This document shows positions 31,777 to 45,333 of a stretch of DNA of 64,000 bases, in pieces. How positions within the stretch are numbered: position 1 is the stretch's first letter; each line of letters begins with the position of its first letter. The notes under the pieces were generated by a model that saw only the letters and a program-made list of their open reading frames with translations, searched no databases and was not told the DNA's origin. The position numbers were made by a program, and so were the translations under genes. This DNA comes from Chaetoderma sp. LZ-2023a (lineage: Eukaryota > Mollusca > Caudofoveata > Chaetodermatida > Chaetodermatidae): positions 138,768,496 to 138,832,495 of the forward strand of contig CM067369.1 of NCBI GenBank assembly GCA_034401795.1, given 5' to 3'.

Positions 31777-34118
31777 AAAATTTTTCTAGTTCAGGCCCAC
31801 ATAAGCTGCTCTGGAATATTCCTTGTTCAGTTCCACGCAACCTGCTATAGAATATTCCTTTTTCAGGTCCATTTAACCTGAAATATAATATTCCATGTTC
31901 AGTTCTAAGCAACCTGCTATAGAATATTCCTTGTTCAGTTCCACGCAACATGCTATAGAATATCCCTTGGTCAGTTCTACGCAACCTGCTATAGAATATT
32001 CCTTGTTCAGTTCGACGCAACATGCTATAACATATTCCTTATTCAGGCCCTTGTAACCTGCTATAGAATATTCATTGTTCAGTTCGACGCAACATGCTAT
32101 AAAATATTCCTTGTTCAGGCCCTTGTAACCTGCTATAGAATATTACTTGTTCAGTTCAATGTAACCTGCTATGGATTATTCCTTGTTCAGTCCCATGTAA
32201 CCTGCTATAGACTATTCTTTGTTCAGTTCCTCGTAACCTGCTATGGAGTATTCCTTGTTCAGTCCCATGTAACCTGCTATAGATTATTTCTTGTTCAGTT
32301 CCACGTACCCTGCTATAGAATATTTCTTGTTCAGAACCATGTACTCTGCTATATAAATTTTCTTGTTCAGACCCATGGTAACTGCTATAGACTATTCTTT
32401 GTTCAGGACTATGCAACCTGCCATAGAATATTTCTTGTTCAGGCCCTGGTAAACTGCTAAAGAGTATTCTTTGTTCAGTTCCACGTAGCCTGCTATAGAA
32501 TAGCCCTTGTTCAAGCCCATGTAACCTGCCATAGGTTTTTTCTTGTTCAGACCCATGTAACCTGATATAGAGAATTCTTTGTTCAGTTCCACGCAACCTG
32601 TTATAGAATATTTCTTGTTCAGTTCCCCGTAACCTGTTGTGGAATATTCGTTGTTCAGCGCCATGTAACCTGCTATAGAATATTCCTAGTTCAGGCCCAT
32701 GTAACCTGCTATAGAATATTTCTTGTTCAGTTCCACATAACCTGCTATGGAATATTCCTTGTTCAGGTACATGTAACCTGCTATAGACTATTCTGTGTTC
32801 GGTTCCTCTTACACTGCTATAGACTATTTTTTATTCAGGCCCATGTAACCCGCTATACAATATTCCTTGTTCTGTTCAATCTAACCTGTTACAGCTTATG
32901 CCTTGTTCACTCCTATGTAACCTGCTATATAATACTCTTTGTTCAGTCCCATGTAGCTGGCTATAGAATATTCTTCGTTCAGTCCCAGCCAAACTGCAAG
33001 AGAATATTCATTTTTAAGCCCCACGTAGCCTGCTATTGAATATCACGTGTTCAGTTTCTCGTAACCTGCTATAGGATATTCCTTGTTCAGACCCATGCAA
33101 CATGCTATAGAAGATTCTTTGTTTAGTTCCACGCAACTTCCTATAATATATTCCTTGCTCAGTTCCATGCAACCTGCTATAGAATATTTCTTATCCAGGC
33201 GCATATAATCCACTATGGAATATTCCTTGTTCATGTCCATGAAACCTGCTCTAGAATATTCCCTGTTCAGTTTTAGGCAACCTGCTATATAATATTCCTT
33301 GTTCAGTTCCACGCAGCCTGCTATAGAATATTCCTTGTTCAGACCCATGTAACCTGGTATAGACTTTTCTTAGTTCAGGACCATGTAACCTGCTATAGAC
33401 TATTCTTTGTTCAGTTCCATGTAACCTGCAATAGAATATAACTTGTTCAGGTCCATGTAACCTGCAATATAATTTTCCAGCTTCAGGCCTACATAACCTG
33501 CTAGATAATATTCCTTGTTCAGTCCAATCTAACCGGCTACAGCATAATCCTTGTTCAGGCCCATGTAACCTGCTATAGAGTATTCCTTGTTCAGGCCCAG
33601 GTAACCGGCTATAGAATATTCCTTGTACAGGCCCAGGTAACCTGTTATAGAATATTCCGTGTTCAGGCCCATGTAACCTGGAATATAATGTTCCTGCTTT
33701 AGGCCCACATAAGCTGCTATAGACTATTCCTTGTTCAGACCCATGCAACCTGCTATAGAAGATGTCTCGTTCAGTTCCACACAAGCGGCTATAGAATGTT
33801 CCTTGTTCAGTTCCACGCAACCTGCTATAGAATATTCCTTGTTCAGGCCCAGGTAAGCTGCTATAGAATAGTCCTTGTTCAGGCCCATGTAACAAGCTAT
33901 AGACTATTCTTTGTTCAGTTCCACGTAGCCTGCTATAGAATACTCCTTGTTCAGGCGCATGTAATCTGCTATGGAGTATTCCTTGTTCAGGCCCATGTAA
34001 CCTGCTATAGAAATTCCTTGTTCAGGCCCATGTACTCTGCTATAGAATATTCCTTGTTCAGGCCCATGTAACAAGCTATAGACTATTCTTTGTTCAGTTC
34101 CACGTAGCCTGCTATAGA
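31777..34118 (-). repeat. 36-bp minisatellite, block 1 (minus orientation)
   Basis: Tandem units of 36 bp reading, on the minus strand, GGAACTGAACAAGGAATATT then CTATAGCAGGTTGCGT, with about 10-20% differences between neighbours. 31,777-32,573 is an inverted near-copy of 34,269-35,066. Long frames here are repeat artefacts. Confidence 0.93.
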
Positions 34119-34263
34119 GTAGCTGATGATGTCATCCTACCCATCACGTAGCTGATGATGTCATCCTACCCATCACGTAGCTGATGATGTCATCCTACCC
34201 ATCACGTAGCTGATGATGTCATCCTACCCATCAGGTAGCTGATGATGTCATCCTACCCATCAC
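34119..34263. repeat. 29-bp tandem repeat, five copies
   Basis: Unit GTAGCTGATGATGTCATCCT then ACCCATCAC, almost identical in all five copies (one C-to-G change in the fourth). It sits exactly where the 36-bp array changes orientation. Confidence 0.93.
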
Positions 34264-37200
34264 GTAGGTCTCTATATCAGGTTACATGGGTCTGAACAAG
34301 AAAAAACCTATGGCAGGTTACATGGGCTTGAACAAGGGCTATTCTATAGCAGGCTACGTGGAACTGAACAAAGAATACTCTTTAGCAGTTTACCAGGGCC
34401 TGAACAAGAAATATTCTATGGCAGGTTGCATAGTCCTGAACAAAGAATAGTCTATAGCAGTTACCATGGGTCTGAACAAGAAAATTTATATAGCAGAGTA
34501 CATGGTTCTGAACAAGAAATATTCTATAGCAGGGTACGTGGAACTGAACAAGAAATAATCTATAGCAGGTTACATGGGACTGAACAAGGAATAATCCATA
34601 GCAGGTTACGAGGAACTGAACAAAGAATAGTCTATAGCAGGTTACATGGGACTGAACAAGGAATAATCCATAGCAGGTTACATTGAACTGAACAAGTAAT
34701 ATTCTATAGCAGGTTACAAGGGCCTGAACAAGGAATATTTTATAGCATGTTGCGTCGAACTGAACAATGAATATTCTATAGCAGGTTACAAGGGCCTGAA
34801 CAAGGAATATGTTATAGCATGTTGCGTCGAACTGAACAAGGAATATTCTATAGCAGGTTGCGTAGAACTGACCAAGGGATATTCTATAGCATGTTGCGTG
34901 GAACTGAACAAGGAATATTCTATAGCAGGTTGCTTAGAACTGAACATGGAATATTATATTTCAGGTTAAATGGACCTGAAAAAGGAATATTCTATAGCAG
35001 GTTGCGTGGAACTGAACAAGGAATATTCCAGAGCAGCTTATGTGGGCCTGAACTAGAAAAATTTTATTGCAGATTACATGGATCTGAACAAGGAATACTC
35101 TATAGCAGGTTACATGGGCCTGGACAAGGAATATTCTATTGCAGGCTACGTGGAACTGAACAAAGAATAGTCTATAGCCTGTTACATGGGCCTGAACAAG
35201 GATGATTCTATAGCATGCTGCGTGGAACTGAACAAGGAATATTCTATAGCAGGTTGCGTGGGTCTGAAAAAGGACTATTCTATAGCAGGTTGTGTGGAAC
35301 TGAACAAGGAATATTCTATAGCCGGTTGCGTGGAACTGAACAAAGAATCTTCTATGGCAGGTTGCATGGGTCTAAAAAAGGAATATTATATTATACATGG
35401 AACTGAACAAAGAATATTCCATAGCAGGTTACATAGGAGTGAACAAGGAATATGCTGTAACAGGTTAGATTGAACTGAACAAGGAATATTGTATAGCGGG
35501 TTACATGGGCCTGAACAAGGAATATTCTATAGCAGGCTACATGGAACTGAACAAAGAATATTCTATAGCAGGTTACTTGGGCCTGAACAAGGAATACTCT
35601 ATAGCAGGTTGCATGGGCCTGAACAAGGAATATTCTATAGCAGGTTACGTCGGCCTGAAGGAGGAAAATTATATTGCGGGTTACATGGACCTGAACAAGG
35701 AATATTCCATAGCAGGTTGCGTGGAGCTCAACAAGGAATATTCTATTTCAGACTATGTGGAACTGAACAAAGAATAGTCTATAGCAGGTTACATGGGACT
35801 GAACAAGGAATAATCTATAGTATGTTACATGGGACTGAACAAGGAATAATCTATAGCAGGTTATATGGAACTGAACAAGGAATATTCTATAGCAGGTTAC
35901 ATGGAACTGAACAAGGAATATACTATATCAGTTTGCGTAGACCTGAACAAGGAATATTCTATAGCAGGCTACATAGGGCTGAACAAGGAATATTCTATAG
36001 CAGGCTACATGGAACAGAACAAGTGATGTTCTATAACAAGCTACATGGGACTGAACAAGTAATATTCTATAGCAGGTTACAAGGGCCTGAACAAGGAATA
36101 TTTTATAGCATGTTGCGTCGAACTGAACAAGGAATATTCTATAGCAGGCTACATTGGACTGAACAAGGAATATTCTATAACAGGCACCATGGGACTGAAC
36201 AAGGAATATTCTATAGCAGGTTACAAGGGCCTGAACAGGGAATATTGTATAGCATGTTGCGTCGAACTGAACAAGGAATATTCTATAGCAGGTTGCGTAG
36301 AACTGACCAAGGGATATTCTATAGTGTGTTGCGTGGAACTGAACAAGGAATATTCTATAGCAGGTTGTTTAGAACTGAATATGGAATATTCTATTTCAGG
36401 TAACATGGACCTGAAAAATGAATATTCCATAGCAGCTAATGTGGGCCTGAACGAGAAAAATTATATTGCAGGTTACATGGATCTGAACAAGGAATACTCT
36501 TTAGCAGGTTACATGTGCCTGAACAAGGAATATTCTATAGCAAGCTACGTGGAACTGAACAAAGAATAGTCTATAGCTTGTTACATGGGCCTGAACAAGG
36601 ACTATTCTATAGCAGGTTGCGTGGAACTGAACAAGGAATATTCTATAGCCGGTTGCGTGGAACTGAACAAGGAATCTTCTATAGCAGGGTGCATGGGTCT
36701 GAAAAAGGACTATTCTATAGCAGGTTGCGTGGAACTGAACAAGGAATATTCTATAGCCGGTTGCGTGGAACTGAACAAGGAATCTTCTATAGCAGGCTGC
36801 ATGGAACTGAACAAAGAATATTTTATAGCAGGTTACCTGGGCCTGAACAAGGAATACTCTATAGCAGGTTGCATGGGCCTGAACAAGGAATATTCTATAA
36901 CAGGTTACGTCGGCCTGAAGGAGGAAAATTATATTGTGGTTTACATGGATCTGAACAAGGAATATTCCATAGCAGGTTGCGCGGAGCTGAACAAGGAATA
37001 TTCTATTGCAGGTTATGTGGAACTGAACAAAGAATAGTCTATAGCAGGTTTCATGGGCCTGAACAAGGAATATTCTATAGCAGGCTGCGTGGAAATGTAC
37101 AAAGAATATTCTATATCGGGTTGCGTGACACGGAAAAAGGAATATTCTATAGCAGGTTACAAGGACCTGAACAAGGAATATTCTAGAGCAGGTTGAGTGG

Positions 37201-38851
37201 AACTGAACAAGGAATATAGTATAGCAAGTTGCGTGGAACTAAACAAGGAATCGTCTATAGCAGGCTGCATGGGTTTGAACAAGGAATATTCTATAGCAGC
37301 TTACGTGGGCCTAAACAAGGAAAATTCTATAGCAGGTTAGATGGAACTGAACAAGCGTTGTTCATTAACAGGCTACGTGGGGCTTAACAATGAATATTCT
37401 CTTGCAGTTTGGCTGGGACTGAACACAGAGTATTATATAGCAGGTTACATAGGAGTGAACAAGGAATATGCTGTAACAGGTTAGATTGAACTGAACAAGG
37501 AATATTGTATATCATGTTACATGGGCCTGAATAAAAAATAGTCTATAGCAGTTTAAGTGAAACTGAACACAGAATAGTCTATATCAGGTTACATGTACCT
37601 GAACAAGGAATATTCCATAGCAGGTTATGTGGAACTGAACAAGAAATTTTCTATAGCATGTTACATGGCCTGAACAAGGAATATTCCATAGCAGGTTACG
37701 TGGAACTGAACAAGGAATATTCTATAGCAGGTTACATGGGGCTGAACAAGGACTATTCCATAGCAGGTTGCGTGGAACTGAACAAGGAATATTCTATAGC
37801 AGGTTGCTTAGAACTGAACATGGAATATTCTATTTCAGGTTACATGGACCTGAAAAAGGAATATTCCATAGCAGGTTACGTCGGCCTGAAGGAGGAAAAT
37901 TATATTGCGGGTTACATGGATCTGAACAAGGAATATTCCATAGCAGGTTGCGCGGAGCTGAACAAGGAATATTCTATTTCAGGTTATGTGGAACTGAACA
38001 AAGAATAGTCTATAGCAGGTTACATGGGCCTGAACAAGGAATATTCTATAGCAGCTTACGTGGGCCTGAACAAGGAAAATTCTATAGCAGGTTACGTGGA
38101 ACTGAACAAGCGTTGTTCATTAACAGGCTATGTGGGGCTTAAGAATGAATATTCTCTTGCAGTTTGGATGGGACTGAACGAAGAATATTCTATAGCAGGT
38201 TACATAGGAGTGAACAAGGAATATGCTGTAACCGGTTAGATTGAACTGAACAAGGAATATTCTATAGCAGGTTACAAGGGACTGAATAAAGAATATTCTA
38301 TAGCAGTTTAAGTGGAACTGAACACAGAATAGTCTATAGCAGGATATATGTGCCTGAACAAGGAATATTCTATGTCAGGATACGTGGAACTGAACAAAGA
38401 ATAATCTATAGCAGGTTACATTGAACTGAACAAGGAATATTCTATAGCAGGCAACATGGAACTGAACAAGGAATATTATATAGCAGGCTACATGGGCCTG
38501 AACAAGGAATATTCTATAGCAGGTTGCGTGGAACTGAACAAGGAATATTCTATAGCAAGTTACAATGGCCTGAACAAGGAATATTCTAGAGCAGGTTGTG
38601 TGGAACTGAACAAGGAATATATTATAGCAAGTCGCGTGGAACTAAGCAAGGAATCTTCTATAGCATGTTGCATGGGTCTGAACAAGGAATATTCTATAGC
38701 AGCTTATATGGGCCTGAACAAGCGATATTCAATAGCAGGCTACGCGGGGCTTAACAATGAATATTCTCTTGCAGTTTGGATGGGACTGAACGAAGAATAT
38801 TCTATGGCAGGTTACATGGGCCTGATCAAGAAATATTCTGAAAATTTGTTA

Positions 38852-38916
38852 CAATGCAGAGATAGTCTAGAACCTGTGGAATCTGTTTCCACCAGTTCTA
38901 GACTATCTCTGCATTG
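38852..38916. repeat. 65-bp hairpin H1 in higher-order unit
   Basis: CAATGCAGAGATAGTCTAGA pairs with TCTAGACTATCTCTGCATTG; 22 perfect bases plus 7 more with two mismatches, tetra-base loop TCTG. Followed by a conserved ~95-base unique stretch (TTTCTCCCGCACTCGAAGCT onward). Confidence 0.9.
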
Positions 38917-40131
38917 TTTCTCCCGCACTCGAAGCTTAATGTCACTAACACTCTCTTCTGAAAATTTACATGGTGAAGATTTCGGTTTGACTGCTGGGCC
39001 TGATCTGACCAGGTTACATGGGCCTGAACAAGGAATATTCTATAGCAGGCTACATGGAACTGAACAAAGAATATTTTTAGCAGGTTACTTGGGCCTGAAC
39101 AAGGAATACTCTATAGCAGGTTGCATGGGCCTGAACAAGGAATATTCTATTGCAGTTTACGTCGGCCTGAAGGAGGAAAATTATATTGCGGGTTACATGG
39201 ATCTGAACAAGGAATATTCCATAGCATGTTATGTGGAACTGAACAAGAAATTTTCTATAGCATGTTACATGGCCTGAACAAGGAATATTCCATAGCAGGT
39301 TACGTGGAACTGAACAAGGAATATTCTATAGCAGGTTACATGGGGCTGAACAAGGACTATTCCATAGCAGGTTGCGTGGAACTGAACAAGGAATATTCTA
39401 TAGCAGGTTGCTTAGAACTGAACATGGAATATTCTATTTCAGGTTACATGGACCTGAAAAAGGAATATTCCATAGCAGGTTACGTCGGCCTGAAGGAGGA
39501 AAATTATATTGCGGGTTACATGGATCTGAACAAGGAATATTCCATAGCAGGTTGCGCGGAGCTGAACAAGGAATATTCTATTTCAGGTTATGTGGAACTG
39601 AACAAAGAATAGTCTATAGCAGGTTACATGGGCCTGAACAAGGAATATTCTATGTCAGGATACGTGGAACTGAACAAAGAATAATCTATAGCAGGTTACA
39701 TTGAACTGAACAAGGAATATTCTATAGCAGGCAACATGGAACTGAACAAGGAATATTATATAGCAGGCTACATGGGCCTGAACAAGGAATATTCTATAGC
39801 AGGTTGCGTGGAACTGAACAAGGAATATTCTATAGCAAGTTACAATGGCCTGAACAAGGAATATTCTAGAGCAGGTTGTGTGGAACTGAACAAGGAATAT
39901 ATTATAGCAAGTCGCGTGGAACTAAGCAAGGAATCTTCTATAGCATGTTGCATGGGTCTGAACAAGGAATATTCTATAGCAGCTTATATGGGCCTGAACA
40001 AGCGATATTCAATAGCAGGCTACGCGGGGCTTAACAATGAATATTCTCTTGCAGTTTGGATGGGACTGAACGAAGAATATTCTATGGCAGGTTACATGGG
40101 CCTGATCAAGAAATATTCTGAAAATTTGTTA

Positions 40132-40196
40132 CAATGCAGAGATAGTCTAGAACCTGTGGAATCTGTTTCCACCAGTTCTAGACTATCTCTGCATTG
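40132..40196. repeat. 65-bp hairpin H2
   Basis: Identical to H1 and located 1,280 bp downstream of it. Confidence 0.9.
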
Positions 40197-41735
40197 TTTC
40201 TCCCGCACTCGAAGCTTAATGTCACTAACACTCTCTTCTCAAAATTTACATGGTGAAGATTTCGGTTTGACTGCTGGGCCTGATCTGACCAGGTTACATG
40301 GGCCTGAACAAGGAATATTCTATAGCAGGCTACATGGAACTGAACAAAGAATATTTTTAGCAGGTTACTTGGGCCTGAACAAGGAATACTCTATAGCAGG
40401 TTGCATGGGCCTGAACAAGGAATATTCTATTGCAGTTTACGTCGGCCTGAAGGAGGAAAATTATATTGCGGGTTACATGGATCTGAACAAGGAATATTCC
40501 ATAGCAGGTTATGTGGAACTGAACAAGAAATTTTCTATAGCATGTTACATGGCCTGAACAAGGAATATTCCATAGCAGGTTACGTGGAACTGAACAAGGA
40601 ATATTCTATAGCAGGTTACATGGGGCTGAACAAGGACTATTCCATAGCAGGTTGCGTGGAACTGAACAAGGAATATTCTATAGCAGGTTGCTTAGAACTG
40701 AACATGGAATATTCTATTTCAGGTTATATGGACCTGAAAAAGGAATATTCCATAGCAGGTTACGTCGGCCTGAAGGAGGAAAATTATATTGCGGGTTACA
40801 TGGATCTGAACAAGGAATATTCCATAGCAGGTTGCGCGGAGCTGAACAAGGAATATTCTATTTCAGGTTATGTGGAACTGAACAAAGAATAGTCTATAGC
40901 AGGTTACATGGGCCTGAACAAGGAATATTCTATAGCAGCTTACGTGGGCCTGAACAAGGAAAATTCTATAGCAGGTTACGTGGAACTGAACAAGCGTTGT
41001 TCATTAACAGGCTATGTGGGGCTTAAGAATGAATATTCTCTTGCAGTTTGGATGGGACTGAACGAAGAATATTCTATAGCAGGTTACATAGGAGTGAACA
41101 AGGAATATGCTGTAATAGGTTAGATTGAACTGAACAAGGAATATTCTATAGCAGGTTACAAGGGACTGAATAAAGAATAATCTATAGCAGTTTAAGTGGA
41201 ACTGAACACAGAATAGTCTATAGCAGGATATATGTGCCTGAACAAGGAATATTCTATGTCAGGATACGTGGAACTGAACAAAGAATAATCTATAGCAGGT
41301 TACATTGAACTGAACAAGGAATATTCTATAGCAGGCAACATGGAACTGAACAAGGAATATTATATAGCAGGCTACATGGGCCTGAACAAGGAATATTCTA
41401 TAGCAGGTTGCGTGGAACTGAACAAGGAATATTCTATAGCAAGTTACAATGGCCTGAACAAGGAATATTCTAGAGCAGGTTGTGTGGAACTGAACAAGGA
41501 ATATATTATAGCAAGTCGCGTGGAACTAAGCAAGGAATCTTCTATAGCATGTTGCATGGGTCTGAACAAGGAATATTCTATAGCAGCTTATATGGGCCTG
41601 AACAAGCGATATTCAATAGCAGGCTACGCGGGGCTTAACAATGAATATTCTCTTGCAGTTTGGATGGGACTGAACGAAGAATATTCTATGGCAGGTTACA
41701 TGGGCCTGATCAAGAAATATTCTGAAAATTTGTTA

Positions 41736-41800
41736 CAATGCAGAGATAGTCTAGAACCTGTGGAATCTGTTTCCACCAGTTCTAGACTATCTCTGCATTG
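41736..41800. repeat. 65-bp hairpin H3
   Basis: Identical to H1; 1,604 bp after H2. Confidence 0.9.
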
Positions 41801-44566
41801 TTTCTCCCGCACTCGAAGCTTAATGTCACTAACACTCTCTTCTCAAAATTTACATGGTGAAGATTTCGGTTTGACTGCTGGGCCTGATCTGACCAGGTTA
41901 CATGGGCCTAAACAAGGAATATTCTATAGCAGGCTACATGGAACTGAACAAAGAATATTTTTAGCAGGTTACTTGGGCCTGAACAAGGAATACTCTATAG
42001 CAGGTTGCATGGGCCTGAACAAGGAATATTCTATTGCAGTTTACGTCGGCCTGAAGGAGGAAAATTATATTGCGGGTTACATGGATCTGAACAAGGAATA
42101 TTCCATAGCAGGTTGCGCGCAGCTGAACAAGGAATATTCTATTTCAGGTTATGTGGAACTGAACAAAGAATAGTCTATAGCAGGCTACATGGGTCTGAAC
42201 AAGGAATATTCTATAGCAGGCTGCGTGGAACTGAACAAGGAATATTCTATATCGGGTTGCGTGACACTGAAAAAGGAATATTCTATAGCAGGTTACAAGG
42301 GCCTGACCAAGGAATATTCTAGAGCAGGTTGAGTGGAACTGAACAAGGAATATAGTATAGCAAGTTGCGTGGAACTAAACAAGGAATCTTCTATAGCAGG
42401 CTGCATAGGTTTGAACAAGGAATATTCTATAGCAGCTTACGTGGGCCTGAGCAAGGAAAATTCTATAGCAGGTCACGTGGAACTGAACAAGCGTTGTTCA
42501 TTAACAGGCTACGTGGGGCTTAACAATGAATATTCTCTTGCAGTTTGGATGGAACTGAACAAGGATTATTCTATTGTAGGTTACAAGGGACTGAATAAAG
42601 AATATTCTATAGCAGTTTAAGTGGAACTGAACACAGAATAGTCTATAGCAGGTTACATGTGCCTGAACAAGGAATATTCTATTTCAGGATACGTGGAACT
42701 GAACAAAGAATAATCTATAGCAGGTTACATTTAACTGAACAAGGAATATTCTATAGCAGGCAACATGGAACTGAACAAGGAATATTCTATAGCAGGCTAC
42801 ATGGGCCTGAACAAGGTATATTCTATAGCAGGTTGCGTGGAACTGAACAAGGAATATATTATAGCAAGTCGCGTGGAACTAAGCAAGGAATCTTCTATAG
42901 CATGTTGCATGGGTCTGAACAAGGAATATTCTATAGCAGCTAACATGGGCCTGAACAAGTGATATTCAACAGCAGGCTACGCGGGGCTTAACAATGAATA
43001 TTCTCTTGCAGTTTGGATGGGACTGAACGAGGAATATTCTATAGCCGGCTATATGGGACTGGACAAAGAGTATTTTATGGCAGGTTACATAGGAGTGAAC
43101 AAGGAATATGCTGTAACAGGTTAGATTGAACTGAACAAGGAATATTCTATGGCAGGTTACATGGGCCTAAATAAAGAATATTATATAGCAGTTTAAGTGG
43201 AACTGAACACAAAATAGTCTATAGCAGGTTACATGTGCCTGAATAAAGAATATTCCATAACAGGCTACGTGGAACTGAACACAGACTTGTCTATAGCAGG
43301 TTACATGGGCATGAACAAAGACAAATCTATAGCAGTTTACATGTGCCTGAACAAGGAATATTCTATAGCAGGTTGCATGGGCCTGAACAAGGTATATTCT
43401 ATAGCAGGTTGTGAGGAACTGAACAAGAAATATTCTATAACAGGTTGCGTCGAACCGAACAAGGAATATTATATAGCACATTGTGTGAAACCGAACAAGG
43501 AATATTCTATAGCAGGTTGCATGGGCCCGAACAAAAATTATTCTATAGCAGGTTACATGGGGGTGAACAAGAAATATTATGTAGCAGGTTACTAGGGTCT
43601 GACCAAGGTATATTCTATAAAATTGTTACATGGGTCTGAACAAGGGATTTTTCTATAGCAGGTTGCGTGGAACTGAACAAGGAATATTCTAGAGCAAGCT
43701 ATGTTGGCCGTAACAGGGAATAGTCTCTTGCAGGTTGGATCGGACTGAATAAAGAATATTCTATAGCCGACTACATCGGACTGAACAAAGTGTATTCTAT
43801 AGTAGGTTACTTGTGAGTGAACAAGTAATATGCTGTAGGAGATTAGATTGGACTGAACAAGGAATATTCTATAGGAGGTTACGGGGAAAAGAACAAGGTA
43901 TATTCTATAGTATGTTACGTGGAACTGAACACAGAATAGTCTATGGCAGGTTACTTGGGCCTGAACAAGGGATATTATATAGCAGGCCACGTGGAAGAGA
44001 ACAAGGAATATTCTATAGTATGTTACGTGGAACTGAACACAGACTAGTCTATAGCAGGTTCCATGGGCATGGATAGGGAATATTCTATAATAGGCTGCAG
44101 GGAACTGAACAAGGAATATTCTATAGCATGTTGCATGGAACTGAACAAGGAATATTCTATGACAGTTTTCGTGGAACTGAACAAAGTTCAGTCTATAGCC
44201 AGTAACATGGGCCTGTACAAAGAATATTCTATAGCAGGTTACATGGGTCTGAACAAGGAATATTCCTTAGCAGGTTACGTGGGCCTTAACATGGAATATT
44301 CTACAGCCGGTTGCATGGGCCTGAACAAGGAATATTCTATATCAGGTTGCGTGGAAGGGAACAAGGTATATTCTATAGCAGGTTGCAAGGGATTGAAGAA
44401 GGAATATTCTATAGCAGTTTACGTGGAATTAAAAAATGCATATTCTATGTCATGTTACATGAGGATGAACAAATATTATTCTCTAACAGGTTACATAGGT
44501 GTGAACACGGAATATTCTGTAGCAGGTTACATGGGCCTGAACAAGAAATATTCTGAAAAAGTGTTA

Positions 44567-44631
44567 CAATGCAGAGATAGTCTAGAACCGGTGGAATCTG
44601 TTTCCACCAGTTCTAGACTATCTCTGCATTG
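44567..44631. repeat. 65-bp hairpin H4, next to the LTR-like sequence
   Basis: One base differs from H1 (GAACCGGTGG), making the stem better paired. The conserved stretch after it continues into the LTR-like sequence rather than back into 36-bp units. Confidence 0.9.
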
Positions 44632-45333
44632 TTTCTCCCGCACTCGAAGCTTAATGTCACTAACACTCTCTTCTCAAAATGTACATGTTGAAGGTTTCGG
44701 TTTGACTGCTGGGCCTGATCTGAGGTCGTGGTGCACCAGGTAAGGATTGAAGTTTGCCTTCAGCTCAGACTAGATTCCTATGCTATCTCGCTAAACTAAT
44801 CAACCAACAAACGACTGACTTACATAAACGTAAGTTAAATAGATTTATTGAAACTTTATAACTAATATACAAATTCTAAGCAAGAGCAATATCGCTCAAT
44901 AATCAAACAAGTACAATACTATGTACGAAACGGACTAATAGTCTATACTAACTTGAAGTTTGCTCAGAGCTTTCCTTCTAGCACGCTAACTGAACATCAG
45001 CAGGATGTACAGGATTCACGGTGGTGAATTGAATAACTTTCTATACCTGAAAGTTCATCTTTTATAGTACTAGTTCTATGCATATCGTAATAATAAGACT
45101 CCTCCTGAATCTGTTTTAATGACACCTTGATTGGTACGGCTAATCAGTCCACCAATCAACTTCTGCTTATTCCTTCCTAGAAGTTCCTACCTAATAAATA
45201 TTAGTCCTCCTGACCAATCAACGATCCTTTCATTTCGTTGTTGGATGTAAAACCTATTCTACGTAATTCTTTGCTACAGAAGTTGATCGACGCTCCTTGA
45301 TTATGACGTCATTCTGACCAATCAAACTCTGTG
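44632..45333 (-). mobile_element. LTR-like sequence plus leader at the array centre
   Basis: About 600 bp of non-repeat DNA interrupt the array. Read on the minus strand it looks like a long terminal repeat: a CRE-like TGACGTCA (45,304-45,311) and an inverted CCAAT (ATTGGTCAG) near the start, TATAAAAG at 45,066-45,059, AATAAA at 44,849-44,844, then GGTGCACCACGACCTCAGAT, which leads directly into the spacer shared by all hairpin units. TG/CA ends and a target duplication were not clearly identified, and no gag or pol is present. It could also be an unrelated promoter-like fragment. Confidence 0.4.

Larger units (their letters stand above)
34269..44556 (+). repeat. 36-bp minisatellite, block 2 (plus orientation), with higher-order units
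   Basis: About 10.3 kb of 36-bp units (consensus GGAACTGAACAAGGAATATT then CTATAGCAGGTTGCGT). From about 38.2 kb on, higher-order units of 1,280 and 1,604 bp repeat almost identically and each includes one ~173-bp non-repeat spacer (for example 38,838-39,010) with a 65-bp hairpin. Because 36 is a multiple of three, two of three frames stay open and give 12-residue peptides such as VELNKEYSIAGC or GTEQGIFYSRLR. They lack consistent starts and occur on both strands, so I do not call them genes. Confidence 0.93.

Noticed and set aside
44760-45333. A promoter of a host gene at the array centre
   Set aside because: The TATA, CRE and AATAAA motifs on the minus strand are too compact for a gene and are followed by repeat leader rather than a coding frame. 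An LTR-like origin fits better, though unproven.
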